Shown here piece by piece: positions 41,101 through 56,100 of a stretch of DNA of 64,000 nucleotides (position 1 is its first letter; the number at the start of each line of letters is the position of its first letter). The DNA comes from Helopsaltes ochotensis (Eukaryota; Chordata; Aves; Passeriformes; Locustellidae). Where the stretch lies: contig VXBM01000237.1 in NCBI GenBank assembly GCA_013400155.1, forward strand, positions 575,908 through 639,907. The letters run 5' to 3'. The position numbers and the translations under genes are program-made. The notes beneath the pieces are model-generated. The model worked only from the letters and a program-made list of their open reading frames with translations. It had not been told where the DNA came from and made no database searches.

Positions 41101-44100
41101 GCAAGACCTTCAGATAGAACAGCAAGACATTAGTACAGAGGTCTGTAAACCAGGCAAATAACTGAAGCAGACTGGTGAAGAGAATGAAGAATTCCCACTC
41201 CTGGAGGCTGCAAAACACAAGTTAAACACATCTGTCAGCCAAAGACAGAGCTAAGAGCTGATGGTGCCTTGGGGCCATGCATGGCCAGACCACTTCTTCA
41301 GGTCCCTCGCAGGGACCTCCTCTGCCCCCATGGCTATTTAATTACTGCAGGGGCAACAAAATTGTGATAGTGTTTACTTTCAGATGTAACATGCTCTTTT
41401 TTTAAAACTCCTTAAATGGAAAATGGAAGCAAAGCCCATGTAAATCAAACGAACGCCAAATCCCAGTCAAGGAAGCGTAATTTAAAAAGACAGATGTGTT
41501 CAGCAGCTTATTGACTCAGTCCTGCTACACTATGTAAGATTTAACTCAGGGCTGTGACTCTCACCAACACAATCACAGAGAGTGTTACGTGTCGGAGTGA
41601 GGCACCAGGGACAAGCAGGGATGGGAGCACAGTGCAGAGCAGCAGCACAAACAAGTTGGCCTGGAGCTGTGAAACAGCTGGAGTCAAGAGAAGCCATAGA
41701 ATCCAGGCAAGAGCCTGTGGGCCCCTGGACAAGGACCAAAAACAGGCAGAGCTGCCCATCAAGAAGAACTCCCTTTTCCCCTATCCCTCATTTCAGAAGG
41801 GGATGTTAGCCAGCAAACTCCTAAAAATGTTTAGAGACAGCAACCCTGGAGCTCACTTCAGGTGCACATACTCTGCTCTCAACAACTTATTGTAAGAGAG
41901 AAACCAGAGAGCCATAAGACCTGCCAATGGTGTGCACATTTCCCACTGAGAGAAATAAAAACCTAAATAATTTAGGTCAAATTGACCCAAAATAGATGAA
42001 AAATATTTCAGTTTGCTAGGTTACACAAAAGTTTTTCCTCTTGGGTCACTTTGACACTGCTGCTGGTGGCCTGTGCATGCCTGGTGACGTGAAGGATGTG
42101 AAGGTAGGTGTCTCACTGCCCATGAGTCACCCACTATAGCATCTTCTTTTCCAATTGCCACAGCACAACATGGGAATTGCTGCCATGAAGCCCTGCCCAA
42201 GGAGGAGACTCAAAGGATGATGCAGCCAAATAAAAATTTCCATGAGACTCTCGGCAGAAGCTCAGACAGATTAAACTCAATACTTAACTAAGTCACAGAG
42301 AATTTTGAAATTCTGTTTAATTTTTTGCATGTTTTCCTCAGCGGAAAAATAAAGAGACTTTTGTGGGAGGGTTTTGTGTTTGCTTTTTGGCCCTTTTTTT
42401 GTGTTTTGGTATCGGTTTGTTTGTCTTAACACCTAATCTATGTGGCAAATAACTATTTCAATATAATTTTAAACGAAAGCAAATTCCCAGCTTTGACTAG
42501 CTACTGAACAGGAAAAATGACATAGGCATATATCCACTCTCAAAGCAGAAAACAGTGGAAAGGGCTTTCAAAGTCATGCAAGAAATGGGAAGTCATCCAG
42601 AGTGAAAGCCAAGTCAGTGATTACCACACATAATCAAATCACGTAAAGGCAGAAGATCAAATTGTATTCAATAAACTTAAAGACACTCCTGTAATCCCTA
42701 GTACCCTTTAGTATCCATTTTAGCATAGAAATTTTCTAAAAATTAGCTTCAAGTTCACTGGAATACTCTTAGACGATAGTCTATTTTTATAACTAACAAA
42801 AACATTGGATGATAGTCTTAAACTTCTATCTTTTAAAACATGTCAGCATAAACAGCATTGTGCCATTCCAGCTTTATTGCTTTCAGTAACTATCTACCAG
42901 GTTTCTAGAAGATTTCTTAAAGCATACATCCTTTATATTTCTCCCTGTGAGCTGAACAGGTTCTTCCCCATTTGAAATATTTTGATATATCAGCTGGTTC
43001 AGTCCCTAGGAAGTGCATGGCAGTTTCATCTGTCTCAGAGGAGCACTATATTTTGTGCACTATAGCCGTGATTTCCTTTCAAACCCCTTGTATGGAAGAT
43101 TGTTTCCCCTCCCAGCTCTGCTTTGAGCATGTTCTGAGGAAAACCACACATTCATTCAGGAGATGCCATTTTATCACAGTCACTTCTCACAGTAAACTTA
43201 CATTTCAAATCAGTACTTCTACTGAAAAATAGCCTGCCCTACCAAAATGACTTGTACTTACTCTTGGGCCAACTCCTCCAATAGGTCCAGCTGGTCCTAC
43301 TTCTCCCTGAAAGAAATCAGGACTTCAATGAACTTGACGACATGTCTAGTTTTAAAAAAGAAAGTCTCCAGATAACCGTTCATATTTATTACATTATCCC
43401 AAGTTTCATATGTGTTGTCTGAATCCAAGTCTGATAGAAACACCTGGGAACAGATCATTTTGGCATTGTTAGCTTTCAGTCACTCAACATCTGTCACAGA
43501 AGCCCATCATTTAGCTACTTAGAAGGCTAGAGGTCTATCTTCAGAATCACCAACTAAATTATTTTTTAAATTATTTTTAATATTAATTATTCTTAGCATA
43601 CAAGATATAAGCTTTTATTTTTATGATGATGAATTAAAAATACTTGATGAATCTATAAGATGAAGAACTGCCTTTCTCCCCTTTCAGTTAATAGGGGTCT
43701 AAGTGTTTACTGAAGAGTATCTAGGACACTGTAATTAAATTGGTATATGCTCTCTATTTCCAGACTGCTAACCTCCTTCCATCCCATCTCCCCAGTTTAA
43801 CGAAAATAACCACATCCATCTCTGGACATATATTATCTGAGATTCCACTGAAATTAAAATAAACCACATAATGGATGCACAGTCCCATAAGGCTGCTAAA
43901 AACTTCCTAAAAAACTTGCCAAAATGCAAAAGAGACTTCCAATTTTGCATGGCAACACCATACATGTAACCATTGTTGTCTAACCCTCTTAACCCTGGAC
44001 AACCTTGAAACCTAATCTCTTAATTGGATAATTTTTTCATCTTACCTCAACTCCTTTGGGGCCTTGTGGCCCTGGAAGCCCTCGGTCACCCAGAGCTCCC

Positions 44101-47100
44101 TAAACATACAAACACAGTGAGAACTTACATCAACTGACAATCATGTTGGTCTAGTTTCTCTCCTCTTAAAAATCTGGATTAAAACCCAAAACTGAGGTAG
44201 CAGACCTAATCTCTTACCGCTGTTGTATTTCCCATAGAAAGCCAAGCAAAGAAGCAGAAAATCAAGCATTGTAAAAAACTTCTACATAGACTTAGCTGAA
44301 GCATCATTCTTTTTATGTTGTGAGAAGGAAATAAAATATTTGAACAGGATAGAACAATTTTTCTGTTTTTGAAGAGGTAAAGCACACTACCATATTAAGA
44401 TTAAAGCATCATCAATGTGCAGATCTTGTATTAGTGTAGTCTTTAGAATGACATGTTGACAACAATGCAATGGAAAGAAACTACGAAGCGGGTTTAAACC
44501 ACCAGCTTGTCCAAAAATACTTGTGATTTTCAGCCCTTACTCTTCTATTAGGATTATAATCAGCTACCCAGAGATAAAGCACCTTAACCTCTGCCAGCTT
44601 GGAGTTTTCAACACTGCTCACATCAACATTTTAAAAATTTTGTTAAAAAGACCTTGCAGTTAGAAGTGTATCAAAAACCTCGGGCATCCCAATTACAATG
44701 GGATAATTGGGAAAAGCACTTGACCTGGCACAGAAAAAAAAGTGTAAATATATTAATGTTCTGGGAAACTAAGCTTCTAAGATTAACAATATGAGATAAA
44801 GCAACAAGAACAAAGAAACTGCCCTTTAGAAGAGATATGATTATCCTCTGAAGAAAGCAGTGGTGGGAAAGTTTAAGCCTTATTAACCATTTACTAATGA
44901 AGCTGAAGACTAGACATTGGTCCCGGCATTGGTCCAGTAACAAGTTACTCAGCAGACAAAGTAAAATGGAAGAGAAAAATGGAACAGGCCATCTCAAGCT
45001 AGTGAGTTTCATCAAACAGCCCAGCCCACGAGTCTGGGAAGGACTGGGGTGGAGTGCTGGTTGACGTACCACCACAGAAGTAATGGCAGGACTTTCAGCA
45101 GCACTACATAAATAATATTCTTATATGGTTAATAATGACATTTTCTCATTGGCATAAAAGTTGTTTTATTCTAACAGCAAAGCCCATTAGGAGATACGGA
45201 TTTCAGTGCAATGTAACTGCACAGTAGACATGGCAGCAGCACTGCTACTGTACATGCTCTTCCACTGTGCTTAACTGAATCCAGAAAAATGTTACAGACT
45301 CTAAACTGAATATTAATACCAAATGACATTTCCATCTCCTCCTTGGGGTTTCAGGCAAAAACAGAAAATGAAGGTAGTCATTACATATGTGCCAAAGTGT
45401 CTGGAAAAAAAGGAGAGTCAGCAAATGGAGTATCTTGTATTTCACATATTTAACTTCCTAGTTGACCATCCCTTCCAGAAGAGGTGAAACTCCTAATAAT
45501 CACTTTATTAGGATGTGCTATAAAAACAAACATAAGTTAACAGGGAAGGAAGCTCTTAGCTTATTTCATGGTACAACACACACTGTTGGAAAAACTATAG
45601 TGGTAGTCAGCATATTCTGACCATGTTTTCCTCTTACTTTTCTTGGTTAGAGAGCATACGTACTTGCAAAGAATAACACAGGGAACAAACAAAGTTATTT
45701 CAGAACTTCTTAAAAACATTCCTTTTTTTAAAAAAAAAGCATTTTGTTATTTTTTTAATGAGTGGTGGATCAAGATCAAACACCTTTTAAAATATTGTTT
45801 CCAGGCTGAGTAATGTTCTGTAGACCAAATTACATAATAAATTCTTTGAACATTGATTTAGAGAGATCAGATTTGCTGATTATTTCACTAATTTGGGGAA
45901 AATGTACAATCCAGAACTTCTACTGGCATTTAGAGACAGTTGATCACACTCAATAGAGGTTAAACTTCCAAGAAGTGGAATTTATCCCACACCAACTGCT
46001 AAAAAATAAAGCTTACCCTGCTTTCTTGGCTTTTAAAACGGGTATTGCTTCTGAGGAAGCATAAACAAAAACATGAGGGAAATAGCATAGTGAGAACAGT
46101 TTTCTAAAAATAAAAGCTGGAGGAAAATTTTATAACTGCAGTCAAATCAAGGCAGCTGGGAATCCCAAAAGCCAAACATTTCCAAAGTTATGCAGACCTT
46201 CTCCCTCAGTACTGGGAGCAGTATAAGAGTTTTTCCAGTTTGGTAATCCTTCTTTTCAAATGTAAGCCATCAGTTCTCCCTGACTAGGGCAGGCTGTCTA
46301 AGCTTTTTGTCTCTAGTACCAAATGTGCTGGAGAGCACTGAATCTGGTTCAGCTGTGTAATTTCTGTATCAAAGGAACATGTAGTCTCAAACTTTGTAGT
46401 CCACCTCTTAGTAATTTTTTTTCTCTGGAATCTGTGAAAAGGCAACAAATCAGTAACATATGGATTATGTTACATCAACAGAATTCTGACAAAAACTTCT
46501 CAGATATAATGTAAGATCCCACTGAAGAAACTGAACAGCAGGGATTAGAGCTGTTATGTCATTCATGTATAACCTTGGACAATTAAATCTCAACTGCAGA
46601 ATTGTTGTATTTATCTTCTGGTATTTTTCCTAGACCCTAGACAGAGTCTTTCATCACCACAGGGGGTTTTTTTGTAAACACTCACCCTGGTAACTCAGAA
46701 ACATAAGAGCAAATGCCACTGCAGTGGTTGGACAAACTCATTCACATAGGGCTGCTAACATTATGCATACGTGCATATAAACAAATTAGTGAAGCAATAA
46801 ATCAGAATTGAAGGTAGACACCCTCTAGAAACACATTTTAACTTCTCCTCAATTTGCCCCATCAGATAATTAGCTCTCAGCCTTCCTAGTCAATTCATGT
46901 CTATTTTGGTAAAAGGCTCTTGACACGGTTGAAAAAGAAGAGATACAGAAAATATTGGCAATGGCTTCAGCCACTGGATTATTTGAGAAGTTTCTTAAGA
47001 ATGATCACCTTTGGCATGGAGGTATTGCTACAATCTTCTGGCTAAAAATAAGACCATATCTTTAAACTATTTACTGCTCCCCATCCCATGTTTTCTTGAG

Positions 47101-50100
47101 TAGTCTGCTATAGAATTTCACAATTCTGTTAAAAGAAAATGTTGTAATTTCCATGTCTGTTTATTCATAGACAACCTGTATGATTTGTTCTTGGACAAAT
47201 GATATTGCTGGTCTTGCACAGTTCTTTTGCCTCACCAGTTTCTGCCCTCTGGTTTACTTAAAGGTCAAAAAAGTCTTCATTTTCGTCTGATAAACAAATT
47301 GTCTCTCAGAATAAAGCCATTCAAGTATTATTTCTGCCTCTAGTCTCACTTGATCGAGTCCTTCTGGAAAAAAAAATGCCCAGTAATGTACTACACAGAT
47401 AAAGCCTTCTAATGCTTTGAGCAGTGGCACTAATGAGACATCTTGTCTCATGCGTTCTACAATTTCACTTCATTTCTAACTGCATTACTGTGCTTTTATT
47501 TCAGAGACATCTGGCAAGGTCTTCGGTCTAAGTTTATAATAGGATTTATTGTTTTACTTCTTGCATGAATCAATCTGAAATAACTGAAGTGGAACGAATT
47601 AGCAAAAAGTGCATTTTTTTAGATAATCTAAAGATGCTCAACTTTGTTTCATATACAGATTTCATTCTGCCACACTTGTACCTATTTACCACAGAAAATA
47701 CAATGTAAGAATAGTCTCAAGGCTGATGAGTGAGGAACTTCATTGGTACCTGCCTTTGAACAAGCAGTCAATCTTTAGATATTATTCAATCATTTTCCTC
47801 TGGGTTAATTTCTGAGCCACCTGTGCTTTTTGTATTAGTCTCTGCCATTTCCAATTCAACAAAAATTTCCTATATCTGTTTTTATTCAAAGCACCATTGA
47901 AAATTCTATCCATGTGAATTATTGCCTAAATTGGGTCTAAAATCTTAGTCTACTAAAGAGCAGAAGCTAATTTATTCTGGCACAGCTTCGCAGATAAATT
48001 TTATCCTTTATTGTTATATCTATTTTTTATCTGTAATTTAATCAGGTATGTGATTTTTACACATTTTCCATATCCTCAACCACTATTTCTTTTAAAAATT
48101 GTTAAAAAACAATTTTTAGCACAGGTGGAGCCTGACTAGTACAAAGACCTGCAAACATTTGGCATGCATTTTATTTAAATACAGGTGAAACATGTTACTT
48201 TCTAGCTATATAGCATTTTCTCACACTTATTTTGCCATTACAGGCTTCCACCTGACACAGTAATTACTCTCAGAACTGCGTGGACAGCATTAAATATTCA
48301 AATTACTTCCCCATATAAATACCTGAGGCAAAGTACCTGCATTCTAACAGTAAGATTATCTTCTCATAATGCCAGTGTCCATCTCCCAGAGCCTTTTCCT
48401 CAGAGATTAACACTATTTACTGTTATTTTTAATAGGTTTTCATATAATCTTACCTTAGGACCTTCAGGGCCATTTAATCCAGGTACACCAATATCTCCTG
48501 GAAAACCCTAAAGAAATCATACAGACAAATGATTTGCAGAGTAGGAATGTTTTCAGTGTACTTGTTTTGATTCTGTTCATTCATTTAATAAACCTGAGTC
48601 ACAGAAACAAGAAATAAATTTGTTCTACCATCCCAAAAAATGTCAAAATCCATTAATGTTTCCTTGAAAGGACTTGGATAAGTGACAGATTTTAGGCAGC
48701 TTTCATTAAACTCAATTTAGCAGATGTCAGCATGGATTTAATTTCTCTTAGGATAAGACTTTTTATCTGCTAAGCAATGCTTGAAATTAAGCCATTGCAC
48801 TGGTTTGGAGGCGCAAAAAATCACCACAAAGCAGACAGCACCAGGTTCTGCACTTATGAATTCAACCATTTCTTTCATAAGTTTAGAGAGCAGCTGAAGC
48901 CCTTTAATCCATGGCCACACATTAAGGACAAGATCACTGCAAGATTAAGAAAAAGGTAAGAAAAGCCTTTTGCTCCAAACCAGCAGGTGATAATCCAGGT
49001 CTGGCTGGCAGCAACTGAAGGTCACCAGCATGTAGCATCATTCAGAACAGGCCTTTGTGTAACAGACTGTTGTGTAGGTTAAGCTGTTAGTAAAGAAAAA
49101 GTAAATATGCACAGAAAAGGAATCAACTAAAATTATCACTGGAAAGCACCTGGCCAGCAGGCATTGAGTTGGGACACCAGGAGGAGGCCTCTGTATCAGA
49201 GGAATTCAGCTACAGCTAGATTGTTTTGGAAGAAATGAGTATATTTTAAGGGGAAAAAAAAGGTGCAGCTAACTTTATGCAATACAGTAGTGAGTTAAAT
49301 TTCATAAATATCCGGAGAGGATACATGATCTTTACATGTGTAGGATAAAATAAAGCATTGGTAGTTGACCCTTTAGTTAGCCCACTGCTCATTCAGTCCC
49401 CTGCCAAGATAGCATTTGACTTTGCTTTTTAAATAAACTTTCACATTTCATTAAATTTTGACCATTTGAAAACAGCAAGAGTGCCACTTCTTCTGACCAA
49501 AATATTTATTACTACATCTAAGCAAACCCATGGTCTAACACCAGGAAAAACAAGTTTCCTTCTTCATGAAGAGAAAATCATTACAGATTAAAATGTATGC
49601 ATACTTTTTCCAATAATGGAAACAAAAAGCAATACACAGAACAATTTTTTAAAAATCAGGTTTAGTACTTGGATGCTAAGAAGTCTAAAAGAAAACCACT
49701 AAAGAGTGAAAATGGTCTGAGTTTTCAGAAGATGGGCAACAACTCTAACACTCAACACTTCATAATACATCACAATGGTTTCCCTTTCTTTTGCCACAAA
49801 GCAGCAATTACAAGCAGAGCTGTGCAACAATTCCAACATGCCTCTAGGTGGCACAGAGTATATTATTTACATGTGACCAAGGCCCTGATACTCATACCTA
49901 AAACACTCACTTGCATCACTCCTGATTTCTATACAGCTCAAAAGAGGAGGTGTTTTTTTTAAATCCTGGCCACTGCTATCTACTGAAAGACATTGAAGAG
50001 TTAGGTCAATTCCTTGGAATTTTTTAGCTCGTCCTTCCTTAATTTTAAAATTACTTATTTATAGACCTTAAATAGTTACCAAGGGGTGAGTTGTTTCACA

Positions 50101-53100
50101 GATCTGTAAATCTTTATGTTTCTAATGTGTGAACAAGCGTTAAATGCTGACACAGACAATTTCCTCTGTGAAATAAACATTCCAGAAAACAATCTGCCTA
50201 GAAAAATATTAGTTTAGAAAGATGCTAACGCTTTTACAAAGGAAAAGATCTACTTTATTTATTTATTTGTTTAAATTTTTCTAGAGGCAATTCAGTAAGG
50301 ACCACGAGTAAGTGTGGACAAGTACTACTGCAGATAGAACAAACATGTTTTGAAATCTTTTCATGTCAGGCAATGTCTTAGGATACAAGAGGGTTACTGG
50401 CCTGAGAACATCAACACTAAACAATGCATTTAAAAATTTAAAATCCTCCTAATTTTTGTCTTTTCTGTGAAGATGGATTAAAGCTTTTCTTCTTGAGCAC
50501 AACCATGAAGAAAAGGCAGATGCTATGGCAGTATTAGAACACTGTTTCTAAGATGTTCTCACATTAATAATCCATGAAATAAGTGTAATAATCCAGGACA
50601 CAAACAGCCACTTTAGACAATTGCAGAAAAAGAATGAACTAGGAAGGCAGTTGCCATTCAGATTCCTCACAGTGAAGTAGGCTGTATCTCTAGCAATACC
50701 TAAATTTGCCATGAGTTATTCAGCAGCCAGCTCCCTGGGAAGTTACTCCAGATTAAAAATCCATTATTCTTCCAAAAGTGAAAGGCCAGGAGATTAATGT
50801 ATAGTTTCCAGCTGCAATGTAGTTTTCAGCAGAGACTATTCAAAACAAAACAGCCCTTGCTATTATGACTTCTAAGGAAATGCAGAATATTAATTTCCAT
50901 CAGCCAGAAGCCCAGCAGCTGGTAGGATACAAATTATTTTTAAAATCTTACTACAGATGTGGTCTTTTGCCAGCAAAGCACTTTAGAATCTACTTCATTT
51001 AATCAAAAGAAATGTGGCATCTGGAAAACCTGAAGTGCCAACTATCTTAACACAAATGTGCTTTAACCTTGCAGTGGAAGTGTTGCTTTTTGTACTGAAC
51101 ACTTAAATATAAAATCAATGTATTTATTGCTCTAATTTATCCAGATAATGTTTAATTACAAAAAAAATGCAGAGATGACTACGTTGTTACTATGTTAGGG
51201 CATGGCTCAGATATTATATTATGATATAATCTCCCAAAGCTTGTGCTTTCCTTTTGTTTTTCTGTGTGGCTACTAATATGGAAGCAGAATATCAGAAATT
51301 TTGAGACATTACAGTCCCTTTCCCATGGGGAATTCTCTCACATTTGCGGAATCCCACTTCAAATTGTTTTCACATGATATTTGCCAGCATCACTGGCCAC
51401 CCATCTTCATGCCCTTGGCTGCCCTCAAGGGGATCAGGACAAGCACTGGTGGAAGGGCAGCACAGAGGGAAAATGTCTCCAGGGGCTGCAGTAGTCCCTG
51501 CAGTCACCAGGTTTTTCTGCTCCAATAGGAATTCATTCAATCACAGGTTGCAATTCATTTCAATGAGAGTTTAGAACAAATTTTCAGAAGCAAGACTGAC
51601 TGGATTTAGCTACTGAACCTGAACAAGACACCTTATTAGAGTTTCATTACTAATTATTATAATCAAATCACAAAAGGAAGGTTTCTGCAAAAAGCTAGTA
51701 TTCTCCAATAAGTGTTTATTACTCTTCTGAAACAATGTGTTATGCAGACATAGAACTTTGGGAAAGAACCAGATGAAGATTCTGTGCAAAGGCAAGTAGA
51801 GAGTATAAGCAAGAGCAGTTCCTCAGATATATGCCAGAACATGCAATTAATTCAGCCTTTAAATGATCTTTATTTCTATATTTCCTACAAATCATTTGCA
51901 TGCAAGTTAATAGATGCAATATTGAAACAGAAGGCCATGTTATCACTGCACACCTGGCATTGTTTGCAAAAACTCAAGAAATCATGTGATCATGCACGTG
52001 AAACATGCACTAAAACCAAAGTTTTTGTGAAATTAATACCTCAAAGCAGTCACTGATTCACTTACAAAATATGTGCTTTTTTGACTCTTTACTGTTATTT
52101 GAATGTATCTTTTTCTTTTGTAAGGCTACTGCCTTGAGCATGCAACGCACCAACTGAGGGCCTTACAAGTAGCTTCCTGAAGGAATAAGCTAATGACTTC
52201 AGATCAAAATACTGCACAGGTGAAAAAAGTTCTATTGAAGATAATGACTGATTATCTCTACTTCAGATGAAACCTATTTATAACATTTTGAAGGCACATC
52301 TGAAGGGAACTATCACCCTCATTTTGGGGGGATAATTAAATGCAATTCCTAGAGCAAAATTTAACTATAAAGTATTCCGAATACATGTGGAAGCCTGTTA
52401 AAGGCTTGTCTAATTTCATTCACATTAACAATAAGCACTGCATACTTCCTTGTACACAGTAAACAGAGGCAGTGTGGGTTAAAACAGTCAGATCAGCACT
52501 TTCCAGTTGTCATACCAGAAATTTCATATCTTGGCAGTTCATTTTCAGATGCACAACAAAGCAGCACAATGTGTCAACTGATGCAGAATACACTCCGTGA
52601 AGTGTTCACTGACTATATCCAGTGAGCAGCGGGTATTCAGGCACGTGGCAGACCCTGGTTCTGCAGAAACATACCCAGAAGAGAATTTGGCTTGACACTG
52701 CAGGACTCCTGCACTGAAAAAATGACTTGGCAGCCAACCTTTGTCTGGCCACCCAGAGAGTGGGAGCGAGACCTCTGTCCCTCCCTCTGCCCACTCCTGC
52801 TATCAGCACTGCAGGTCTCAAATGGACCCTGGCCATAGGTGGGTGGCTTATTTCACCTCTGACCTGGTGTACCTTGACTGCACAGCTGCAGAGGAAAGAT
52901 TTAGGAAGCAATTCACTGGTGATCTGCATTCAAAACCACAAAACCCAGTGAGGATGATCAGAGTCTGCCTGCCCTGCTCCCACCGCTGTGTGGGGAGACA
53001 ATTATAGACTTCAGCTGCTGTAGTGCCAGAGTTACAGCAGTTTACATGGGAAGAAAATCAAGGATAGGACGACCTACTCCTTACACTGGAAATGAAACAC

Positions 53101-56100
53101 TCAAATGTGTAACTGGAAAGATCAAAGGATCCCCAGTTTCTTATTTCACATGTACCCAAAAACAAATGGGGAAAAGGACACATGCATAAATCCTCCTGTC
53201 TTAACTGTTGGATGAAAGGAAAGAGAAATAGCTGCAGGTAGAAGTCTGAGAGGTTCTGCCACTGGGCAGACACAGCCTTGTTCCTCCTGCTCGCAGCAAA
53301 GTCCAACAAATCCCAATATAGGTTTGGTGTGGGGGTTTTTTAAAAGAAAATCTTTCGTAGATGGACTGTCACATCTATACCAAATTCAAAGTACTCACCT
53401 CATAAGACACTAATTAATCACATTCTTCAATTGCCAGAAACATCAAGGAAATATTTAGTATATGATATAATGCATGTTTTCTACATAGAGTCATAGGAAG
53501 TTTGACCATTCAGATAATGAAATAGGAACAAGGAAAGCAGCCCTGTCTGACCTGCTAGCCCGTTTTGGAAGAAGAGACATGATCAGACACATGACAGTAG
53601 GCTTTTCTTCTGGAAAAATCTACATTATTTGCTCACACTTCATGTATTTAGTTGCGTCCAAATAACTTTTGGCAACAACTAGCTTTTTTTTATAAGAAAA
53701 TGTTAACAGGAGGGACACATACACTCTTCAGTTTTAAGCTGCTTCTTTTAAATTCCTTTCATTATAGAACTTCTAGTATCTTCAATTTGTCCAAAATCCC
53801 AGTATGCTGCTATCCTATATCCCTTCTGTTTCTATTTTGCCATGTGGTGACCATATTTTTATGAAGTTAAAAGGTGGAAAAACCTCTTTTACTTTATTTG
53901 GACCTGTCTGGCATGACTGAAGTTAAGAGAAACATTGCTTTGTAGATTTAAACCGGCCATTTTACAGACAATTACTCAAAAAAAAGTACCTGGACACTCA
54001 AGTTTTAATTATCTAGCATCATGCACTTTATCTGCCTTGTAATGATGAAGTAATTGTGCACTCCTGAGCAAGTGGAAATGCTGAGCTTTTCAGACAGAAA
54101 GATTGCCATCCATATCAGCCCTGAGGGCAACCAGCCCAGAAGGATGATCTTTTCCCCAGACACAAAGGAGTAGCATGTCTGTGTTGGAATAAGGAACTAT
54201 GAAGGGCTACCAGTACAGGCAGCAGGGCAGCAGGACACAGGCTTCAAGACAACAATTTGAGATTAACCTGCTGCAGGTCTTCTTTGCTGGAAGCTGTGCA
54301 AAGAGTTCATGCAAGGGCCTCTTTTTTAATGAACAGGCTCAAAAAATCTAAAATCCCAAGCCACAGAGGGTGGCAGCTTGGACAACATGCACAGGCTTTG
54401 TGTCTCCTGCACACTGACTAAACCAGAGAGACTCATTCTCACAAGACCACCTTGTGCTGCTACAATGCTACTTTCCAGAGAGTTTTCTCTCAGTGAGGGC
54501 TTTTGACGAATAAGAAAGGTAGGAACATAGAGCCTTGGTTTAAGGAGATATGCTCATGTAAAGGCAGAAAAAAGATCATTGCTGGTATATGCCTTCCATT
54601 CACTTTTTTTTTTTTTTAAAGAAAATCCCTAAACAAACAAAGAAATCCCCCCACAAACCAAACAAAACCCAAAATAGGGTTTTGCAAGAGGCTGATTAGA
54701 AAGAACAATCCGCAATTTCTGTTTTCATCTCTCCAGCAAATATATGTGTCTGTGTATAAACATGTCTTTCTGGCACATACCACAGCATTTTTCCTTAAAG
54801 CCTGTGGTATAAATGCAAAAAAGCATCAAAATGGGACAATTTGGAGACTGACAGTTTCTGTGTAGACTTCCACAACACTAAGGAGTTCTTAGGAAACTTC
54901 ACTTCTAGATTCAACTGCTTGGCAATGCTTCCAGGTAACTGGTGTTTATTCCTTGTGTTTCTTGTAAGTGAATAATATGCAACCAGGTCTGGAAAACGGA
55001 AAATCCCACTTGGAAACATGTTTTATTATATACAAATGGAAATGTGCCTCAGAAATCATGGGTCTCATTCTAGGTGTACTCCATAACAACAGGATTCAAG
55101 AGACAGCAAATCCTAATCACATAAGCAAATGAAGAGCTACGTTGTATTGAAAAGACCCTGTACATTAACATTTTGCAGAAAAAAAATTACGAGCTGGAAT
55201 CTTTTGTACTTTATGAAGGAGAATGAATTCATCAAACATTACTGAATAAAAAGATTTTCCTAATTCAACTTTTATGAAGCAAATTCATTTACTTCTTATT
55301 TTCATAATTTAGAAGTGACATTCAATTTACTGCTATCAAGCAATTTCTTACCTCAGGTCCCTGAGGACCCAATGGCCCACGGGATCCAGGTTCTCCAATT
55401 TTTCCCTTTAAAAAAACCCAAACAGTTAATATTTCTGATAATAATTTATTTTTAACAACAGATGATTATGAAGATTTCAAAAACATTTTTTAAGAAAAAG
55501 GCCAACAGAAATGCTGAGATGACTTTTTCACTAAATAGGAAATTTTATACCTGCCTCTCTTTGGACACTATTAAAACTAGTTCTTCATATCACTTTGAAG
55601 TCACAACAAAAAAATCAAATTAATTTAGGACAGAATTTAAACATTCAGAAAATAACTGTTACAGATATTGGTTTACAGTCTTACTTATATATTTTAAGTA
55701 TCCAATCATGGCCAAAGAAATGGCCGTTTTGTGATTCATAACAATAAAATTAGGCCCTATCCACATGAAATGCTAACTCCGTTATATACAAATTTCAACC
55801 CGTCTAAAAATTTCTCTAAATTATATCTGTTCTGATTTCTCTAAGCTATATCTGTTCTTCCACATTTTCACAAGCTTTCTGCCACCATAATTAGTTGTTA
55901 CTTGGGGAAAATTCAGGTCCGACCCGGGAAACATTTCTCTAATTTTTAACATGAATGACCTCATTGTAAATTTATTCTACGAAGTTAAATTTCTATTACT
56001 TGCAGGGCTGAGGTCTCATAGCTTAATTGAAGGTCACATTCAACTTGTGCTTAAAATCCACAACTCTTTCAGGAATAGGCTGATTCACATGCTTATCTTA

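Noticed and set aside
44671..45075. 134-codon minus-strand frame with hydrophobic stretches that look like membrane segments
   Set aside because: Hydrophobicity follows from T-rich sequence; no family is recognised.
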